A DNA stretch of 15,636 bases from Dichloromethanomonas sp964477085 (GCA_964477085.1 CAYZDF010000063.1:1-15636), one strand, 5' to 3'; shown: positions 1 through 7,483, counted from the stretch's first letter. A program made the numbers and translations. The notes: generated from the letters alone by a model not told the origin.

Positions 1-102
1 AGACGAGTTAAGCAGCACTTATTATATCACCGCTAATAATCGTGCACATTGGTGTACAAAACGAAATGTGTTGTAGTCTGATACAAACAGACTTTGTTCT
101 GA

Positions 103-963
103 TTAATACAAAGGCATAAAATCTTTAACATAGGAAAGTGTTCGTAATGTATCCCAGACCTTCACTGCTGTAAATAAGTCGATTCTGGTGGATAATACTG
201 AAAGATCGATATTTAAGAGCTGCTCAATTTTTTTTAGTCGGTAGTGTAATGTGTTGATATGAAGAAAAAGATTTTGAGAGGCTGATTTTAAATTATAATT
301 ACTGTCCAATACATTTCTTAAAGTATTGAATAAATCGCTGCCTGTAACGCTATCGTGCTGAATTAACGGGCCGACTATTTTAAGACAATAGTCTTTGATC
401 GATTCAATGTCACGAGAGAATATAAAATAATATACTCCCAGCTCTTTATATTCCTGCAATCTCCCGTTCTTATTCAAGAGCTGATTTAACGTTACCGCAA
501 TTAGAGCTTCTTTAAAACTATGGTTGAATGACTGTAACGGGTATGGTTCACCGATTCCGATGGATAAAGAGAATTTGAATCGCCTATCGGCTTCTTCTTG
601 ATATTTTCTGAAATTAACTATATTTCTTTTACTCGATCTGATTGCGAATACCGAATTATCCAAACTTGTCGGAACTAAAATCACTAAACAATCAGAGTAA
701 GTCAAGACAATTATTTCCGGCTGACTATTCATAAAATATTCTTTAGTAAAAGAAACAACGTTTTTGGGAATGCCATTTGGGTGTTCAACCTTGATCATTG
801 CAACGAAGTAAGGGATTTCTGCTTCCAAATTGGGGAAATCTTTTTGGAGCCGGTTAATTATATTATTGTCGTTTTGTTTTTCAGGAGAGAAAGTTGCAAC
901 CTGCTGCTCTTCTTTTAGCATTCCATTTAATAGTTCTTGATAACTGCTTAATACGCTTGACAT
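103..963 (-). CDS. PucR/CdaR-family transcriptional regulator
   Basis: This is a cytoplasmic DNA-binding regulator of 286 aa. The C-terminal part (about residues 208-272) has the PucR-type helix-turn-helix, including LFLHINTLHYRLKKIEQLL, where a long helix recognises DNA. Residues about 45-165, with FSLSIGIGEPY, resemble the degenerate GGDEF-like domain found in CdaR/PucR proteins. An in-frame ATG lies 24 codons upstream, but I chose the ATG at 963 because GGTGGTGAAACG precedes it at good spacing. The gene is divergent from the cytochrome operon at 1371, so it is a natural candidate regulator of that operon as well as of itself. Family members often respond to purine catabolites, sugar acids or other small molecules; the ligand here cannot be read from the sequence. 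The family call is firm, the target is inference. Confidence 0.88.
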   Translation of the reverse strand: MSSVLSSYQELLNGMLKEEQQVATFSPEKQNDNNIINRLQKDFPNLEAEIPYFVAMIKVEHPNGIPKNVVSFTKEYFMNSQPEIIVLTYSDCLVILVPTSLDNSVFAIRSSKRNIVNFRKYQEEADRRFKFSLSIGIGEPYPLQSFNHSFKEALIAVTLNQLLNKNGRLQEYKELGVYYFIFSRDIESIKDYCLKIVGPLIQHDSVTGSDLFNTLRNVLDSNYNLKSASQNLFLHINTLHYRLKKIEQLLNIDLSVLSTRIDLFTAVKVWDTLRTLSYVKDFMPLY

Positions 964-1034
964 TAACGTTTCACCACCTAAATTTATCTTGTAATAATGA
1001 ATTAGCAAATTGCATGCCAAATACGGGATTCTCA

Positions 1035-1050
1035 TAATACTGGAGTATTA
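1035..1050. promoter_or_regulatory. Inverted repeat upstream of the PucR-type gene
   Basis: TAATACT and AGTATTA form 7-bp perfect arms separated by GG. The element lies 72 bp upstream of the chosen start of the PucR-type regulator and has the size and symmetry of a dimeric regulator site. No function is proven. Confidence 0.4.
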
Positions 1051-1089
1051 AAGAATTTTTCCAAGATAGTATTTCTGAAAAATAAACGC

Positions 1090-1110
1090 TTTGTTTACAT
1101 GATAAACAAA
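1090..1110. promoter_or_regulatory. 21-bp inverted repeat, probable operator
   Basis: TTTGTTTA (1090-1097) and TAAACAAA (1103-1110) are perfect 8-bp arms around a 5-bp spacer. The site sits between the divergent PucR-type regulator and the cytochrome operon, about 130 bp from the first and 260 bp from the second. Perfect arms of this length in an intergenic region suggest binding of a dimeric regulator. Which protein binds is unknown. Confidence 0.5.
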
Positions 1111-1163
1111 CAATATCAAAAACGTATATTTATTAAAGTTTAAAATTGTACCTTAACAGCAGC

Positions 1164-1206
1164 GAGCGTGCCCAAAGTTCTAAATGAACGTTTTGCGGGC
1201 ACGCTC
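1164..1206. other. GC-rich long hairpin in the 1036-1370 intergenic region
   Basis: GAGCGTGCCC (1164-1173) pairs perfectly with GGGCACGCTC (1197-1206). The interior continues pairing (AAAGTTC against GAACGTTT with a bulged G) and closes on a TAAAT loop. It stands out from the AT-rich surroundings. Neither side has a proper U tract, and no gene on either strand ends here, so a simple terminator is unlikely. A structured 5' leader, a small RNA or a protein-binding element are alternatives. Confidence 0.5.
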
Positions 1207-1207
1207 T

Positions 1208-1308
1208 AATAATTTACAGGTTAATAAATTATTCCTGGTTAATATAATTCCTGAAAGAATATTTGTATAGTTAAACAAAGACAAAAACAATATTAGGGTA
1301 ATATAATT
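1208..1308. repeat. Inverted and direct repeats upstream of the cytochrome operon
   Basis: AATAATTT (1208-1215) and AAATTATT (1226-1233) are 8-bp inverted arms. Overlapping them is a direct repeat of GGTTAATA at 1219-1226 and 1237-1244, exactly 18 bp apart. A related copy, GGGTAATATAATT, lies at 1296-1308 and resembles TGGTTAATATAATT at 1236-1249. The last copy contains a TATAAT (1302-1307) that could be a -10 element, but I see no convincing -35. Activator-dependent transcription is possible. Confidence 0.35.
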
Positions 1309-1370
1309 TACATGATTTTAAAAAAAATATATACCCGTGATATATAAAGCAATTAAAGTGGAGGAACTAT

Positions 1371-1934
1371 ATGGAAAAAGAACTGATGAAACAAGATAAT
1401 CCAATTATAGTAGAGTCAAAGAAACCATTTAGGGAACAGTTTTTACGTAAGAAGGTATTACTCATAGCTTTTGCTGCATTTGTCGTTTTAGGAGGCGGAG
1501 GAACGGTAGCTGTTGTTAAAGCCAGTGATAATCCCGCGTTTTGCACGCTTTGTCATAATATGCAGCCCTACTATGATTCCTGGAAAGACAGCAATCTGTT
1601 AGCCAATAAACATGCTGCTGCTGACGTAAAATGTCACGATTGTCATGAAGCTTCACTTTCCTTACAAGCTGAAGAAGGGTTTAAGTACATTACCGGAGAT
1701 TATAAAACCCCTTTAGACAAGCGCGCGTTTGCTACGGAAGAATTCTGTACACAATGCCATGATTTTTCAGATGCTAAAGCCAAAACAAACTTCGCTGAGT
1801 CAAATCCGCATGACTCGCATAATGGGGATTTGCAATGTAATACCTGCCATAATATGCATCAGCAATCCGATCTGTTTTGCAAACAGTGTCACAACTTCGA
1901 TTGGTTTAGTAACCTTGGTTCTTATTGGAAATAG
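1371..1934 (+). CDS. Membrane-anchored pentaheme cytochrome c (NapC/NirT/NrfH-like)
   Basis: This protein of 187 aa carries five CXXCH heme c sites: CTLCH (58-62), CHDCH (88-92), CTQCH (126-130), CNTCH (156-160) and CKQCH (170-174). A single uncleaved N-terminal membrane helix (about 29-48) anchors the heme domain outside the membrane. Members of this superfamily oxidise menaquinol and pass electrons to an extracytoplasmic reductase. The first heme segment, FCTLCHNMQPYYDSW, is typical of the NapC/NrfH group. Most NrfH proteins have four hemes, so five in so short a chain is slightly unusual. The start follows GGAGGA with 5 bp spacing. It is the first gene of an operon with resB- and ccsA-like genes. 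No partner reductase is visible, so the electron acceptor is unknown. Confidence 0.9.
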   Translation: MEKELMKQDNPIIVESKKPFREQFLRKKVLLIAFAAFVVLGGGGTVAVVKASDNPAFCTLCHNMQPYYDSWKDSNLLANKHAAADVKCHDCHEASLSLQAEEGFKYITGDYKTPLDKRAFATEEFCTQCHDFSDAKAKTNFAESNPHDSHNGDLQCNTCHNMHQQSDLFCKQCHNFDWFSNLGSYWK

Positions 1935-1966
1935 CATTATTACTTAAACAGGATGTAAAGTAACTT

Positions 1967-2974
1967 ATGGGAATTTTGAAGAAGGTTTATTTCTATTTCT
2001 CCTCTATGAAAACCGGACTAGTGCTGCTGGCGCTGATCGCCTTGGCGTCTGTCCTTGGCAGTCTTATATTGCCTGATGTGTTTTTCAGAAGCGTCATTTT
2101 CAATGTTTTACTTACGTTATTAATTTTGAATATGCTGTTATGTACTGCGAAGAGGATTGTCCGTTTCCATTGGAGAGAGTACACACTCAATAAAATTAGA
2201 TTTGTAAGACAATTAGGAATTCTGCTGCTCCACTGGGGTATTATTATGATTTTTACAGGAGCTGCTTTCTACTTGGAATTCGGACAAAGTGAGATATTGA
2301 AGCTTTCCGAGGGTGAAACAGCGGATATTTCTAAACTTATCTCGGCTGCAAAGCCTTTTTCGATTCAGCTTGAACAGTTCCTTGTCACTTATAACGATAA
2401 TGGATCAGCCTCTCAATATTATTCAAATATTTTAATCCTAGCGGTGCAGAAAGAAAAAGCCTGTATCAGTGTGAATAACCCCTTGGTTTATGGCAACGTG
2501 AAAGCTTATCAAGAAAGCTATGGGAATAAAGTCAATATTACTATTAACGATCAGGGGAAAAAGAAGGTCGAGCATTCATTGGATGAAGGCCAAACCTTTG
2601 CTGTTCCAGGTACGGAAAAAACAGTTAAACTCTTTCGATATGTTCCTAATTTCGATGAGAATTTCGGTATGGAATCAAAATCCCAAAGACCGGATAATCC
2701 GCGGGTGATTTTTTCAGTCTATGAAAAGGGCAAGTTGCTGGGTGTGGGAGTTGCCAAGATTGGAGAAACGATTAACCTTGACAACGGTGTTACCGTAATC
2801 TTTACAGGGATAATACCCTATACCGTTCTTAAATTGAAATATGATCCCGGATTGCCGGTCACTGCCGTCGGAGGGATTTTATTTATGCTTGGAGTATTTA
2901 TGGCACTTTTATCTGTCAACTCGTTGCCAATACCTAATACTGGTTCTGAAGAAGAATTGGACACTAAGGAATGA
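1967..2974 (+). CDS. resB: ResB/Ccs1-like cytochrome c maturation protein
   Basis: This 335-aa membrane protein matches the layout of ResB (Ccs1/CcsB), the partner of CcsA in system II heme attachment. It has helices at about 15-36, 41-61 and 84-104, then a large extracytoplasmic domain of about 190 residues, and a final helix near 296-318. A histidine sits in the third helix (LLLHWG, residue 89), as expected of the heme-channel subunit. It starts 32 bp after the cytochrome stop and has only a weak ribosome site (AGGATG). System II takes heme across the membrane and presents it to CXXCH motifs, so the neighbouring pentaheme protein is an obvious client. No ResA or CcdA thiol-redox partner is encoded in the window. 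Confidence 0.85.
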   Translation: MGILKKVYFYFSSMKTGLVLLALIALASVLGSLILPDVFFRSVIFNVLLTLLILNMLLCTAKRIVRFHWREYTLNKIRFVRQLGILLLHWGIIMIFTGAAFYLEFGQSEILKLSEGETADISKLISAAKPFSIQLEQFLVTYNDNGSASQYYSNILILAVQKEKACISVNNPLVYGNVKAYQESYGNKVNITINDQGKKKVEHSLDEGQTFAVPGTEKTVKLFRYVPNFDENFGMESKSQRPDNPRVIFSVYEKGKLLGVGVAKIGETINLDNGVTVIFTGIIPYTVLKLKYDPGLPVTAVGGILFMLGVFMALLSVNSLPIPNTGSEEELDTKE

Positions 2975-3001
2975 AGTATCCAAAAGAAGCAGGTGAAACA
3001 A

Positions 3002-3781
3002 ATGGCGCAAGTATTATTATCCATTACCCTCGTTGTTTATCTTGCAGGGGTATTACTGTATTTTGCAGGAAATAGGACCGATCATGCCAAACTCTTAGGG
3101 ATGGCTTCAATTTCAGCCTTGATGGGCTGTATTCTTAATCTGTGGATATTAATACATAGGTGGAGTCTTACCGGCAGGCTACCCCTGGCAAGCGGAAGCG
3201 AATTTTTGTTGTGTTTTTCATTCTTTACAGTGTTGATGTATTTGGTTTATGAATATAAGAGCCAGGATAAAAAGACAGGTGCGATGATTATGCTGATCGC
3301 TTCATTCTTCATCCTGCTCATCTTGGTCTTAATGGCAGATCAATTAAATCAGATCTATCCCCTGATGCCGGCTCTTAAAAGTCCATGGCTTTCCGTACAT
3401 GTTCTGACTGCGGTTTTTTCCTATGCTGCCTTTGCTCTGGCCGCTGGGTTGGCTGCCAGAAATATAATCCGGAATGACTATACTCAGCATGGAGGGAAGA
3501 TCTATTTGCTTGTAGCCGGAGGATTTGCGATGCTGTCTTTATCGATTATAATTGGTGCGGTCTGGGCGGAACAAGTATGGGGCAGCTACTGGAGCTGGGA
3601 TCCTAAAGAGACTTGGGCTTTGATTACCTGGATTGTCTATGCCCTTTTCTTGCATTTGCATAAAAACCGGAAGTGGCAGAGGAAGAGAAGCAATATCATC
3701 GTCTTGGCCGGCTTTGTTCTGGTTCTTTTCACATTTTTCGGAGTAAACTATTTTATGTCCGGAATGCATAGCTATGCGTAA
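3002..3781 (+). CDS. ccsA: CcsA-like cytochrome c heme lyase subunit
   Basis: This is a polytopic membrane protein of 259 aa with about eight helices. The hallmark is the tryptophan-rich heme-handling motif WGSYWSWDPKETW (residues 193-205), flanked by candidate heme-ligand histidines at 133 (SVHVLTA) and 256 (MSGMHSYA at the C-terminus). These belong to the CcsA/CcmC/CcmF heme-handling family; the ResB-like gene directly upstream places this one in system II. I prefer the ATG at 3002 because AGGTGA lies 5 bp before it; a GTG at 2993 would add three residues. It is the last gene of the cytochrome operon, and no clear terminator follows. Confidence 0.88.
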   Translation: MAQVLLSITLVVYLAGVLLYFAGNRTDHAKLLGMASISALMGCILNLWILIHRWSLTGRLPLASGSEFLLCFSFFTVLMYLVYEYKSQDKKTGAMIMLIASFFILLILVLMADQLNQIYPLMPALKSPWLSVHVLTAVFSYAAFALAAGLAARNIIRNDYTQHGGKIYLLVAGGFAMLSLSIIIGAVWAEQVWGSYWSWDPKETWALITWIVYALFLHLHKNRKWQRKRSNIIVLAGFVLVLFTFFGVNYFMSGMHSYA

Positions 3782-3827
3782 ATAAAAATGTTCATTTAAA
3801 GTATTATTAGATTTTACACGTAGCAGG

Positions 3828-3856
3828 TTGACATCTAAACAAAAATTAAATATCAT
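3828..3856 (+). promoter_or_regulatory. Promoter of the TetR-nitroreductase operon
   Basis: A consensus -35 TTGACA (3828-3833) is followed after exactly 17 bp by TATCAT (3851-3856), a 5/6 match to the -10 consensus. The -10 lies inside the left arm of the palindromic operator, so a bound repressor would block polymerase. Confidence 0.75.
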
Positions 3857-3883
3857 ATGATATATAACACGTGATATTTAATT
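3844..3883. promoter_or_regulatory. Operator for the TetR regulator (12-bp inverted repeat)
   Basis: AATTAAATATCA (3844-3855) and TGATATTTAATT (3872-3883) are perfect 12-bp inverted arms with a 16-bp spacer. A second, nested palindrome, ATATCATATGATAT (3850-3863), shares the left arm and gives a third TGATAT half-site at 3858-3863. The element covers the -10 and reaches the ribosome site of the TetR gene. Autorepression by the gene directly downstream is the straightforward reading. Confidence 0.7.
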
Positions 3884-3896
3884 GAGGAGACAAGCT

Positions 3897-4478
3897 ATGC
3901 CACCAAACGTATCATTTACAAAAGAGAACATTATCGATTCAGCATTTGAACTTTACAGAGAAATCGGCATTGAGAAAATCACAATTAGAAAAATTGCTGA
4001 AAAGTTAGGAAGTTCTATTGCTCCGATATATTCAAACTTCAAGAATACTGATGAACTAAAAAAGTGTTTAATGGATAAAACTCTGGGAGAGCTAATGAAA
4101 TATACGAACAGGGAATATTCTAACAATGTCTTTCTGAACATTGGAATAGGCCTAATAAAATTTGCTAAAGAAAATAAAGTGCTGTATAAAACGCTTTTTA
4201 TTAACAGCAATGAATATGTATATTTGACAGATGATTTTAATTCGAGGAATCTAGAAAAAATGAAATCAGAACCAACACTCAAAGATTTAGATGAAGAAGA
4301 AATGAAGAGAATTCTTGAAAAAACAAGGCTTTTTACGCATGGACTTGCTGCTTTAATTTGTTCAGGCAGTATGCTGAATCATTCGGATGAATATCTTTAT
4401 GAACTGCTTAAGGATGCTGGAGAAGACATCATTGGATATACAATATATAAAAAGAAGGCCAAAAGCAACATCAAATAG
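3897..4478 (+). CDS. TetR-family transcriptional repressor
   Basis: This protein of 193 aa has an N-terminal TetR helix-turn-helix at about residues 10-56 (SAFELYREIGIEKITIRKIA followed by IAPIYSNFKNTDEL). The C-terminal helical domain diverges, as is usual for the ligand pocket. I chose the ATG at 3897, preceded by GAGGAGA, over an in-frame TTG at 3882 that lies inside the operator. The palindrome around its promoter points to self-repression that is released by a ligand. The next gene, a ferredoxin-nitroreductase, begins 22 bp after the stop and must be co-regulated, so the ligand may be a substrate of that enzyme such as a nitro compound or quinone (inference). Both genes are more AT-rich than the flanking ones. 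Confidence 0.88.
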   Translation: MPPNVSFTKENIIDSAFELYREIGIEKITIRKIAEKLGSSIAPIYSNFKNTDELKKCLMDKTLGELMKYTNREYSNNVFLNIGIGLIKFAKENKVLYKTLFINSNEYVYLTDDFNSRNLEKMKSEPTLKDLDEEEMKRILEKTRLFTHGLAALICSGSMLNHSDEYLYELLKDAGEDIIGYTIYKKKAKSNIK

Positions 4479-4500
4479 TATAATGAAAGGTGGAACTGAT

Positions 4501-5385
4501 ATGAATAATCAGATTAGCTTTAATCGTGATGCTTGCTTGAAGTGCGGAATATGTGGAGAAGTATGTCCAAACAAAATCATATGTAAAAATAGTGGAGGAA
4601 TGACAGTTTTTGAAGACAGAATACAGCTTTGCTTTAAATGCGGACAATGCATGAGCGTTTGTCCGGCTTCTGCAATATCTGTCAGCGGTTTATCTTATGA
4701 AGAAGATTTTTGTGTCATTCCGGAAAATGGGGGATACGAAAAAAGTTTTTTTGATATGATATTATCCCGTCGGTCAGTCAGAAATTATAAAGATAAGCCT
4801 GTACCCAAAGAAATGCTGGAACGTATAATTGATTCTCTGTCATATGCACCTATAGCGTTTCCTCCTGTTAAAACAGAGGTTATTGTTGTACAGAATCCCA
4901 ATGATATTAAAAGAGCATTATCGTATTTTATAGAACTTTATGATTATTTATATCAGACATTTCAAAATCCTATTAAAAAGTTTTTTATAAAAATGAATGT
5001 TGGAGATAAGAAATATAAACAGATGCACAATCATTTGATACCTTTGCTGAAAGTACGTTTGCCTGGATTAAAAAATGGAACGGAAGATACAATTACCAGA
5101 AATGCGCCTGCAATGCTTCTTTTTCATACGGATAAAAGGGGAGAAGATATTGAGGCAGACTTATATATCGCAGCAACGTATTGCATTATTGCAGCACATG
5201 CCATGGGTTTGGGAGCAACTATGATGGATATTATTCCACCGGCGATTAATAAGAAAAAAGAATTAAGAGAAATCTTTAGAGTTCCGGATGGTAATGAAGT
5301 CATAGCATCAATTATATTGGGCTTTCCAAAATATAATTACCTTAGAGGAATAACAAGAAAGCTAAAAAGTGTTAGGTGGATTTGA
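4501..5385 (+). CDS. Ferredoxin-nitroreductase fusion oxidoreductase
   Basis: This 294-aa flavoprotein has an N-terminal 2x[4Fe-4S] ferredoxin domain. The clusters are ligated by Cys12/15/18/22 (CLKCGICGEVCP) and Cys44/47/50/54 (CFKCGQCMSVCP). A nitroreductase fold follows from about residue 85 and includes the FMN-binding RRSVRNYKDKPV. The C-terminal half has the family segment AAHAMGLGATMMD. Fusions of this kind are common in anaerobic Firmicutes and probably take electrons from the ferredoxin pool to reduce nitro, quinone or similar substrates; the substrate here is unknown. The start at 4501 follows AAAGGTGG. A longer in-frame opening upstream lies within the TetR gene and is not used. 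It is the second gene of the TetR operon. Confidence 0.88.
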   Translation: MNNQISFNRDACLKCGICGEVCPNKIICKNSGGMTVFEDRIQLCFKCGQCMSVCPASAISVSGLSYEEDFCVIPENGGYEKSFFDMILSRRSVRNYKDKPVPKEMLERIIDSLSYAPIAFPPVKTEVIVVQNPNDIKRALSYFIELYDYLYQTFQNPIKKFFIKMNVGDKKYKQMHNHLIPLLKVRLPGLKNGTEDTITRNAPAMLLFHTDKRGEDIEADLYIAATYCIIAAHAMGLGATMMDIIPPAINKKKELREIFRVPDGNEVIASIILGFPKYNYLRGITRKLKSVRWI

Positions 5386-5702
5386 CTTTAATCCCTTCCA
5401 GAACAGTGTTTATTTCTGATTTGTCTTCTCATATAATCCAAAAAGCCTAATTATTAAAAACAAAATGAACGTTGTGCGATAAACCGTATAGGATAACCTA
5501 TAACAGCAATTAGTATTTCCGGACCAACTACAAGGGTGTCTATGAAGAAAACTGAGGAACTATCGAAAATTGTCAAGAGCAGTGCTTCTTACCTTTCGAA
5601 ACGTTTTGGTTATGAGGCGGATAAATAGTTATGAAGGAGGCGCTGAAAAGTAAAAAAAAGCCTATACAGACGATGGATTCTGAAAAATAACAACTTCATT
5701 CA
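5386..5702. other. Gene-poor region between nitroreductase and terminator
   Basis: Apart from the IclR remnant there is no credible gene. A short inverted repeat, TATAGG-ATAA-CCTATA (5487-5502), overlaps the remnant's internal stop. After the remnant, AAGGAGG (5634-5640) and a 19-codon opening starting at 5631 look like the edge of another lost gene, but nothing can be identified. Confidence 0.4.
5464..5628 (+). pseudogene. Remnant of an IclR-family regulator C-terminus
   Basis: In one frame the DNA reads NERCAINRIG, a stop (5494-5496), then PITAISISGPTTRVSMKKTE and on to SASYLSKRFGYEADK before TAG. The segment AISISGPT followed by a helix ending in SRR/KRxGY is the usual end of the IclR effector-binding domain. 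The DNA-binding domain and most of the effector domain are missing, and the internal stop breaks the rest, so this is debris. What removed the 5' part is not visible. The call rests on motif recognition only. Confidence 0.55.
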
Positions 5703-5740
5703 ACGGGTGCATTTTAAAACGAAGATGCATCCGTTTCTTT
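5702..5740 (+). terminator. Rho-independent terminator
   Basis: AACGGGTGCAT (5702-5712) pairs with ATGCATCCGTT (5725-5735), with one G-T wobble and a 12-nt loop, and is followed by TTCTTTTC. The U-rich tail appears only in the plus-strand transcript, so it closes transcription coming from the nitroreductase or IclR-remnant side. On the minus strand the sequence after the stem is not U-rich. Confidence 0.75.
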
Positions 5741-5770
5741 TCATTTAAAGGACAACTTCCGATTCTCCGC

Positions 5771-7294
5771 TCAATTCTTTTCTTTTGCGGCCACCCAAAA
5801 AAGCTGCTTCAGATTTTTAGCGTCTGTTTTTGAAAGAATATTGCGGATATGATATTTTACAGTGGCCTCCGAAATGCTCATGCGCTGCGCCATATCCGAA
5901 TTGTTCAGATCGTGGAGGGACAACTCCAAAAGCTGAATCTCCCGTTTGGTGAAGCTGTATTTTTGCAACAGTTGCGTCAGCAAAGCCTCGTGAAAGGAGA
6001 CGTTGATAATGACGTCCTTCTTTTCCAAAACTTCTTCCTGTCCAGACCAAGAAGTCACCGGCAGCTCATAATTGTCTTCCGAAGCGTCTGCTGCCGAAAT
6101 GATGATAGGCGTATTGGCGCGAATGTCCAGCACATTCAAATCCCGTATCTTCTCATAGAGAAGCATGATAAAGGGAAACCCTAAAGCGATGCAGACAAGG
6201 GAAACGATGAAAAGAGCCGTTCCTCCAAGAGTCCAATATACTACACCTGCGGAAAGGATACCGGTCTGCTTTAATGTCATGGGCAGCACCAATCCTAGAG
6301 AAGCAACAAAGACCGGTTTACTGTAGAACCTTGCTATGTCCATGAATACAAGACGTATGGACAAGGAAAAAAAGGCCGACGCAAGCTGCACACCTGCAAA
6401 ACCGATGAAGGAAGCCACTCCCTTATACTGGTAAGCCATGGCGATAAAGCCCAGCGCCAAGAGTCCTAAGCCGAGGGTCAGTAATATACTGCGGTGCTTC
6501 CTATCCCACAGAAACGCACCCATGATGAAGCCTATAACCAGGAAAAGCCGTGTATGGCCCAAAAAACTGCTGCCGTTCATCCAGTAAGCGGTTGCGGCAA
6601 AGTCTTGTATTCCGTAAGAAGTGAAAAAGAAGATCAGAATCAGCGTCAGTAACGGCATCAAACGGGGATGTAAGTTCTCGCTTTTTTGCGACTCGGTATA
6701 AAAGGCCCCGCTTTCGATCCACAGGCTGTTCCTGCAAAGGGGCAGCGTCAGGGAGAGGATGCCCAGCAGCACGAACACCCCGGCGGTAAAAAAGGTCTTG
6801 CCATAAAGGAAGCTACCCGAGGTCTGCGGAAACAGTAGCGTAAAAAGTATATAGTGTACAGCAAGTCCCAGACTGGCAGAGACGCCAAGAACAATTCCAC
6901 GGTTTTCGGAGGAAATATACAGGAACATGAAAAAACATAAATAAGCTGAAAAAAAGCCTGCCGTAAAGCCTGCTAACAGCATGGAAAGAATGAACCACAG
7001 GCCACCAGCGAAGGCCATCATGGTGGTAAACAATCCGGTGGACAGGGCGGAAACAAGTGCAAGCTGTTTCAACCGCCACACAGGGATAGGCTTATCGAGC
7101 CACCAGGCAAAACAGGCTGTACTAAGCGCATGGGCCACAAAGAAAAGGACAAAATTGACAGTAGTAAAATTATCGCCCAGCCACTGCTGCGTCCACCAGG
7201 TGTTCAGCCAACCGAAAGCAGTCTGCCACAGGACATACAGGGCGGCCGGAATTATATAAGCGGAATGCTGATTTATGTATAATCTGTTTTTCAT
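5771..7294 (-). CDS. Membrane-bound LuxR-type regulator with MFS-like 12-TM sensor domain
   Basis: This is a 507-aa one-component regulator. Residues 1 to about 382 form roughly twelve hydrophobic helices with the rhythm of a major-facilitator transporter. After a linker, residues about 445-503 form a LuxR/NarL-type helix-turn-helix: FTKREIQLLELSLHDLNNSD, then AQRMSISEATVKYHIRNILS. The fused HTH argues that the membrane part senses or binds a small molecule rather than only transporting it, with DNA binding at the membrane. Such fusions are frequent in Eggerthellaceae and occur in respiratory anaerobes (general knowledge). The start at 7294 follows AAAGGGG. It is divergent from the LRR-protein gene, which has a 22-bp palindrome at its promoter, a plausible target. 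Base composition is more GC-rich than the preceding operon. Confidence 0.85.
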   Translation of the reverse strand: MKNRLYINQHSAYIIPAALYVLWQTAFGWLNTWWTQQWLGDNFTTVNFVLFFVAHALSTACFAWWLDKPIPVWRLKQLALVSALSTGLFTTMMAFAGGLWFILSMLLAGFTAGFFSAYLCFFMFLYISSENRGIVLGVSASLGLAVHYILFTLLFPQTSGSFLYGKTFFTAGVFVLLGILSLTLPLCRNSLWIESGAFYTESQKSENLHPRLMPLLTLILIFFFTSYGIQDFAATAYWMNGSSFLGHTRLFLVIGFIMGAFLWDRKHRSILLTLGLGLLALGFIAMAYQYKGVASFIGFAGVQLASAFFSLSIRLVFMDIARFYSKPVFVASLGLVLPMTLKQTGILSAGVVYWTLGGTALFIVSLVCIALGFPFIMLLYEKIRDLNVLDIRANTPIIISAADASEDNYELPVTSWSGQEEVLEKKDVIINVSFHEALLTQLLQKYSFTKREIQLLELSLHDLNNSDMAQRMSISEATVKYHIRNILSKTDAKNLKQLFWVAAKEKN

Positions 7295-7323
7295 TCCTTA
7301 ACCCCTTTAGTTATCATACACTA

Positions 7324-7353
7324 AAGATATTTTAACATATTTTCCCTGTAAAC
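7324..7353 (-). promoter_or_regulatory. Candidate promoter of the membrane LuxR gene
   Basis: On the minus strand TTTACA (7348-7353, 5/6 to consensus) is followed after 17 bp by TATCTT (7324-7329, 4/6). It is 30 bp upstream of the start codon. The match is moderate and unproven. Confidence 0.4.
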
Positions 7354-7483
7354 GAGCAAAAAGCGTCATAACGGCTGCAATTCTTTAATTCAGCGGATAG
7401 GTGCTTTTTAGTTATTTCACAGTATAACAGATGTGCAGTAGTTTATTTTCTAGGAAAGCAAAAAAAATTATAAAAATTGGAAA

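Noticed and set aside
2..76. Open frame from the window edge on the plus strand ending in TAG, possibly the tail of a gene
   Set aside because: Only 24 codons are visible and the residues (ending AHWCTKRNVL) match no family I know; chance cannot be excluded.
75..93. AGTCTG/CAGACT hairpin as a terminator of the PucR-type gene
   Set aside because: The stem has only 6 bp and neither strand has a good U tract after it.
5631..5690. 19-codon ORF after the IclR remnant as a gene
   Set aside because: It has no proper ribosome site, low complexity (KSKKK) and no recognisable features.
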